A stretch of 64,000 nucleotides of DNA from Manis javanica (Eukaryota > Chordata > Mammalia > Pholidota > Manidae), in assembly GCF_040802235.1 (NCBI RefSeq), contig NC_133156.1, forward strand, positions 23,579,343 through 23,643,342, given 5' to 3'. A program made the translations under genes and the position numbers. Below are positions 61,755 through 64,000 of this stretch, piece after piece (position 1 is the stretch's first letter; each line of letters begins with the position of its first letter). Under the pieces are notes generated by a model that was not told where the DNA came from, made no database searches, and worked only from the letters and a program-made list of their open reading frames with translations.

Positions 61755-61769
61755 ACTGCCCCCTAGTGG
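61755..61769 (-). promoter_or_regulatory. CTCF binding motif
   Basis: ACTGCCCCCTAGTGG is the reverse complement of CCACTAGGGGGCAGT, an excellent match to the CTCF core consensus. The motif points leftward (minus strand). It lies in unique AT-rich DNA where such a match is unlikely by chance. Confidence 0.7.
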
Positions 61770-62849
61770 ACAAGCTCAGAGCTCAATTCCGACCGTCCTT
61801 TTTCTGTGTTCAAATCGGTCTCTGTAACTTGAGAAAAGGTTTTCCAATTAAATTCCAATTTCACAGAATTACATCCAGGCTTCTGATGGCTGCGAAAATC
61901 AATTATACTGCAGGCTAGTCATACTGAGAGGCTACAGCAACACCACTAATAAAAAAAGAAACGCATCTGCCTAGGGGCTGAATGGAGCCCCGCTGTGAGG
62001 GAGGAGGGAAAATACCAGAAACTCCGAAGTTAAAACCACTCAGGATGTGCGAACTCTTAACAGCACTGCTAAATACATGTGGCAACAGATGTCTATCATT
62101 CGTTCATCTCACGGTGAATAAATATGACCAGATGTGTTAAGAGTTTTGAGGACTCTCACTTGAAGTGGCAAAATTGGCTAAATTCTAGAGATGCAATTGG
62201 GATGCTGCTTTAAGGTAAATAGATATTGAAAATTGGTGTGTTTTTATCCTAGGAAATTGTGCCCTGAATGAAACTCATTCAACTAATAGTTTTTGTGTAC
62301 ATAGTTATATAATAATAAATGCACAGCATTTTTAGGAGAGCATGTACATATATAATATATTGCATTATATAATATATGTATATATCTCAATGCATAATAT
62401 TGAGAACCCAAACTGCCTGGTTTAGTTGTTTGGTAAATATATGACCTAACGTTCACCAGGCAAAAATGAATGTGCTTGTTTTAAATGAGAAATAACAGTG
62501 GAATTATCTGAAAATGAAAAATACACATCTTTTCCATGCTTTATTCCCATATACCAATTTCTCACCCCTCTACTTCCAGTTGTTGACGACTAGAGAAAAA
62601 AATAAGTTTGCAATAAATTTCCACATGGCTGAATGCCTCAGAAAAGTGCTTCTAAATGAAATGAAATGACTGATGTAATAATTTTGCGACAAATAGACTT
62701 CTGAACATTTTAAGATTAGAAAGGAATTTCGATTCCAAAGTCAACTTTAATAGTAAGTCATAGGCCTTTGATTTTGAACATTCCATTCACATAAATGGAA
62801 TCATACAGTCAAAAAAAAAAGCCTTTGAAATATGCTCAGCCTGACTGAC
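61770..62849. other. AT-rich, repeat-poor, with one AT palindrome
   Basis: 62344-62378 is an imperfect AT palindrome (TACATATATAATATA, then its near complement ending ATATGTA). An A10 run is at 62809-62820. Nothing else recognised. Confidence 0.4.
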
Positions 62850-63420
62850 CAAATCCTTGGCCTCTCCTCCTGTGCACCCTCCTCTCCAATGTTCTGGCTT
62901 CTGCCTGCCACTGTCTCTGCCCCCTCCCCCCTGCTGCTGCCCCCTTCTTGGTTCTGCTTCCCACCACCTGTGTCCCCTTCTCCCGCCCACCTCTGCACAC
63001 TTCTTTCTGGGATTCCCTCCCTGACGCTCTTCCCACCATCTCTGTACCTCACCTGCCCACTCTCACCTCTGTCTCCCAGGTTTCCTGGCCTCTGAAACCC
63101 TCCTGTCTTGTCTTCCTGCCTCATTTTCTACCCTCTTGCCCTCTGAGCTCCTATCTTCTCCAGTTCAGGCTTCATCCTTCCCGCATCCCGGGCTCTCAGA
63201 TTCCCGTATCTGCTCCTCCCTGATGATTAGCATCGTCTTTACATTTCCACCGTGGAATCCGCGATCCCTCAGGTTGCTCCTCCTCACGTACTCCTCACCT
63301 CTCGGCACCCCTGCCTTTGTTGAGCTTCCTCTCTGGAGTCTTCAGCTGATTTTCTCGCCTCCCCTTTGACCCTGCCTCCTTCCTGTTCTTTGTTTCCAGT
63401 CCCAGTGCCTCCGGGCCTGG
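62850..63420. repeat. Pyrimidine-rich (C/T) tract
   Basis: About 570 bp in which the plus strand is dominated by C and T, at much higher GC than its surroundings. There is no simple repeat unit. Overlapping Pro/Ser/Leu-rich plus frames and Gly/Arg/Glu-rich minus frames are by-products of this composition. Confidence 0.7.
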
Positions 63421-64000
63421 TCAGCAGTCACCCTTTCTGCTGCTAAGATTGCTGGAACATGTGCCCAAATGGAACCAAACAAGTGTTAGATCGAATTTCA
63501 TCTTCAACACCAGTTTGCTCTTGTTTTTTACGTCTGTGATGATTTATCTACAATTCTGAAATCCAGAAAGCTCTGAAAATGGAAAGTTTTAACACTTTTG
63601 CCTACAAATCTGGTCAAAATTGGCCAATACATCATCTACCCAGAGGCTATTTAGAGCGTTTATATATAAACTTTTGCAAAATGTCATACATGGTGATGCA
63701 GATAAATATTGATGTGTTTAATTATGGGGTTTTCCCCCCAGGCCTAGCAAGGAATGTTATGGAATTTATAGTGTGCATATCATATTAACTTTCTAAAACA
63801 AAACAAATTATAAATTCTGAAACACATCTCTCCAAAGGGTTCCTATGAAGGTATTATAGATCTGCACTAGCCATCACCCTGTTTAGCTCACCCACTGTCT
63901 GGTGTCATATTATTCTCACTAGTAATATCTGATTGTCTTCTTTGCCCATGAAAGTTGTGTGTTAACAGAATAAATGTTTGATGAAGAAGAGATGATTTTA
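63421..64000. other. Unassigned sequence, no gene seen
   Basis: No repeat or gene recognised up to the window edge. Confidence 0.4.

Noticed and set aside
62787..63369. Overlapping Pro/Ser-rich and Gly/Arg-rich frames
   Set aside because: By-products of the pyrimidine-rich tract. No start context, splice sites or domains.
1..64000. CRISPR arrays, operons, tRNA or rRNA genes
   Set aside because: No regularly spaced repeats and no tRNA or rRNA signatures other than MIR tRNA-like heads. The window is mammalian nuclear DNA.
1..64000. Lineage-specific SINEs (Alu, B1, equine, bovine, carnivore types)
   Set aside because: Looked for characteristic heads and tails and found none. Used only as weak evidence for a pangolin-like source.

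Overview
The window is non-coding nuclear DNA from a eutherian mammal. I find no intact protein-coding gene, rRNA or tRNA. The evidence is the interspersed repeats: MIR and LINE-2 fossils, MLT1-type LTRs, a Tigger1-type transposon, a hAT-Charlie-type element, several generations of LINE-1, and long (CA)n tracts. The younger L1 3' ends resemble the carnivore/pangolin (Ferae) type. I see no Alu, B1/B2, ruminant, equine or carnivore lysine-tRNA SINEs, which fits a pangolin-like lineage. That placement is an inference from memory of repeat families, not a database result.

Layout. 1-624 is the polyadenylated 3' end of an endogenous-retrovirus-derived element. 3190-6900 holds a dead L1 ORF2 with its 3' UTR followed by an older L1 3' end. 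7.8-8.4 kb has two opposed MIRs and a young imperfect tandem duplication. 9715-10068 and 26232-26590 are two solo copies of one unnamed LTR family. 11.7-16.5 kb is a nest of L1 fragments. 17.7-19.0 kb is a scrambled Tigger1. 19.8-21.25 kb contains a direct-plus-inverted rearranged duplication. 21.5-22.9 kb is an L1 5' end lodged in an MLT1. 26.7-29.0 kb is an old L1 interrupted by a CpG-island-like block of about 850 bp carrying a strong minus-strand splice donor. 30-44 kb is mostly unassigned sequence with scattered MIR, L2, L1 and MLT1 fossils. 54.5-55.9 kb is a HAL1/L1 nest. 56-62.8 kb is AT-rich and repeat-poor, with a possible signal-peptide first exon and an excellent CTCF motif. 62.85-63.4 kb is a pyrimidine-rich tract.

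The most unusual object is at 44806-47931. A 5'-truncated L1 runs into its 3' UTR, then switches to retroviral sequence (an open env transmembrane fragment and a 3' LTR ending at its poly(A) site), then a short A-run, then an L1MA-like tail. The whole unit is bracketed by a target-site duplication of about 18 bp that begins at an L1-endonuclease-type TT|AAAA site. This is best read as an L1-ERV chimeric retrotransposon that was mobilised by L1 and carried a 3' transduction. The element at 1-624 shares the retroviral tail and ends in 27 A, so this kind of 3' end has been copied more than once.

The elements do not form a pathway. They are a record of successive retrotransposition, local rearrangement and possible promoter birth. 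Boundaries of old repeats are approximate (tens of bases).
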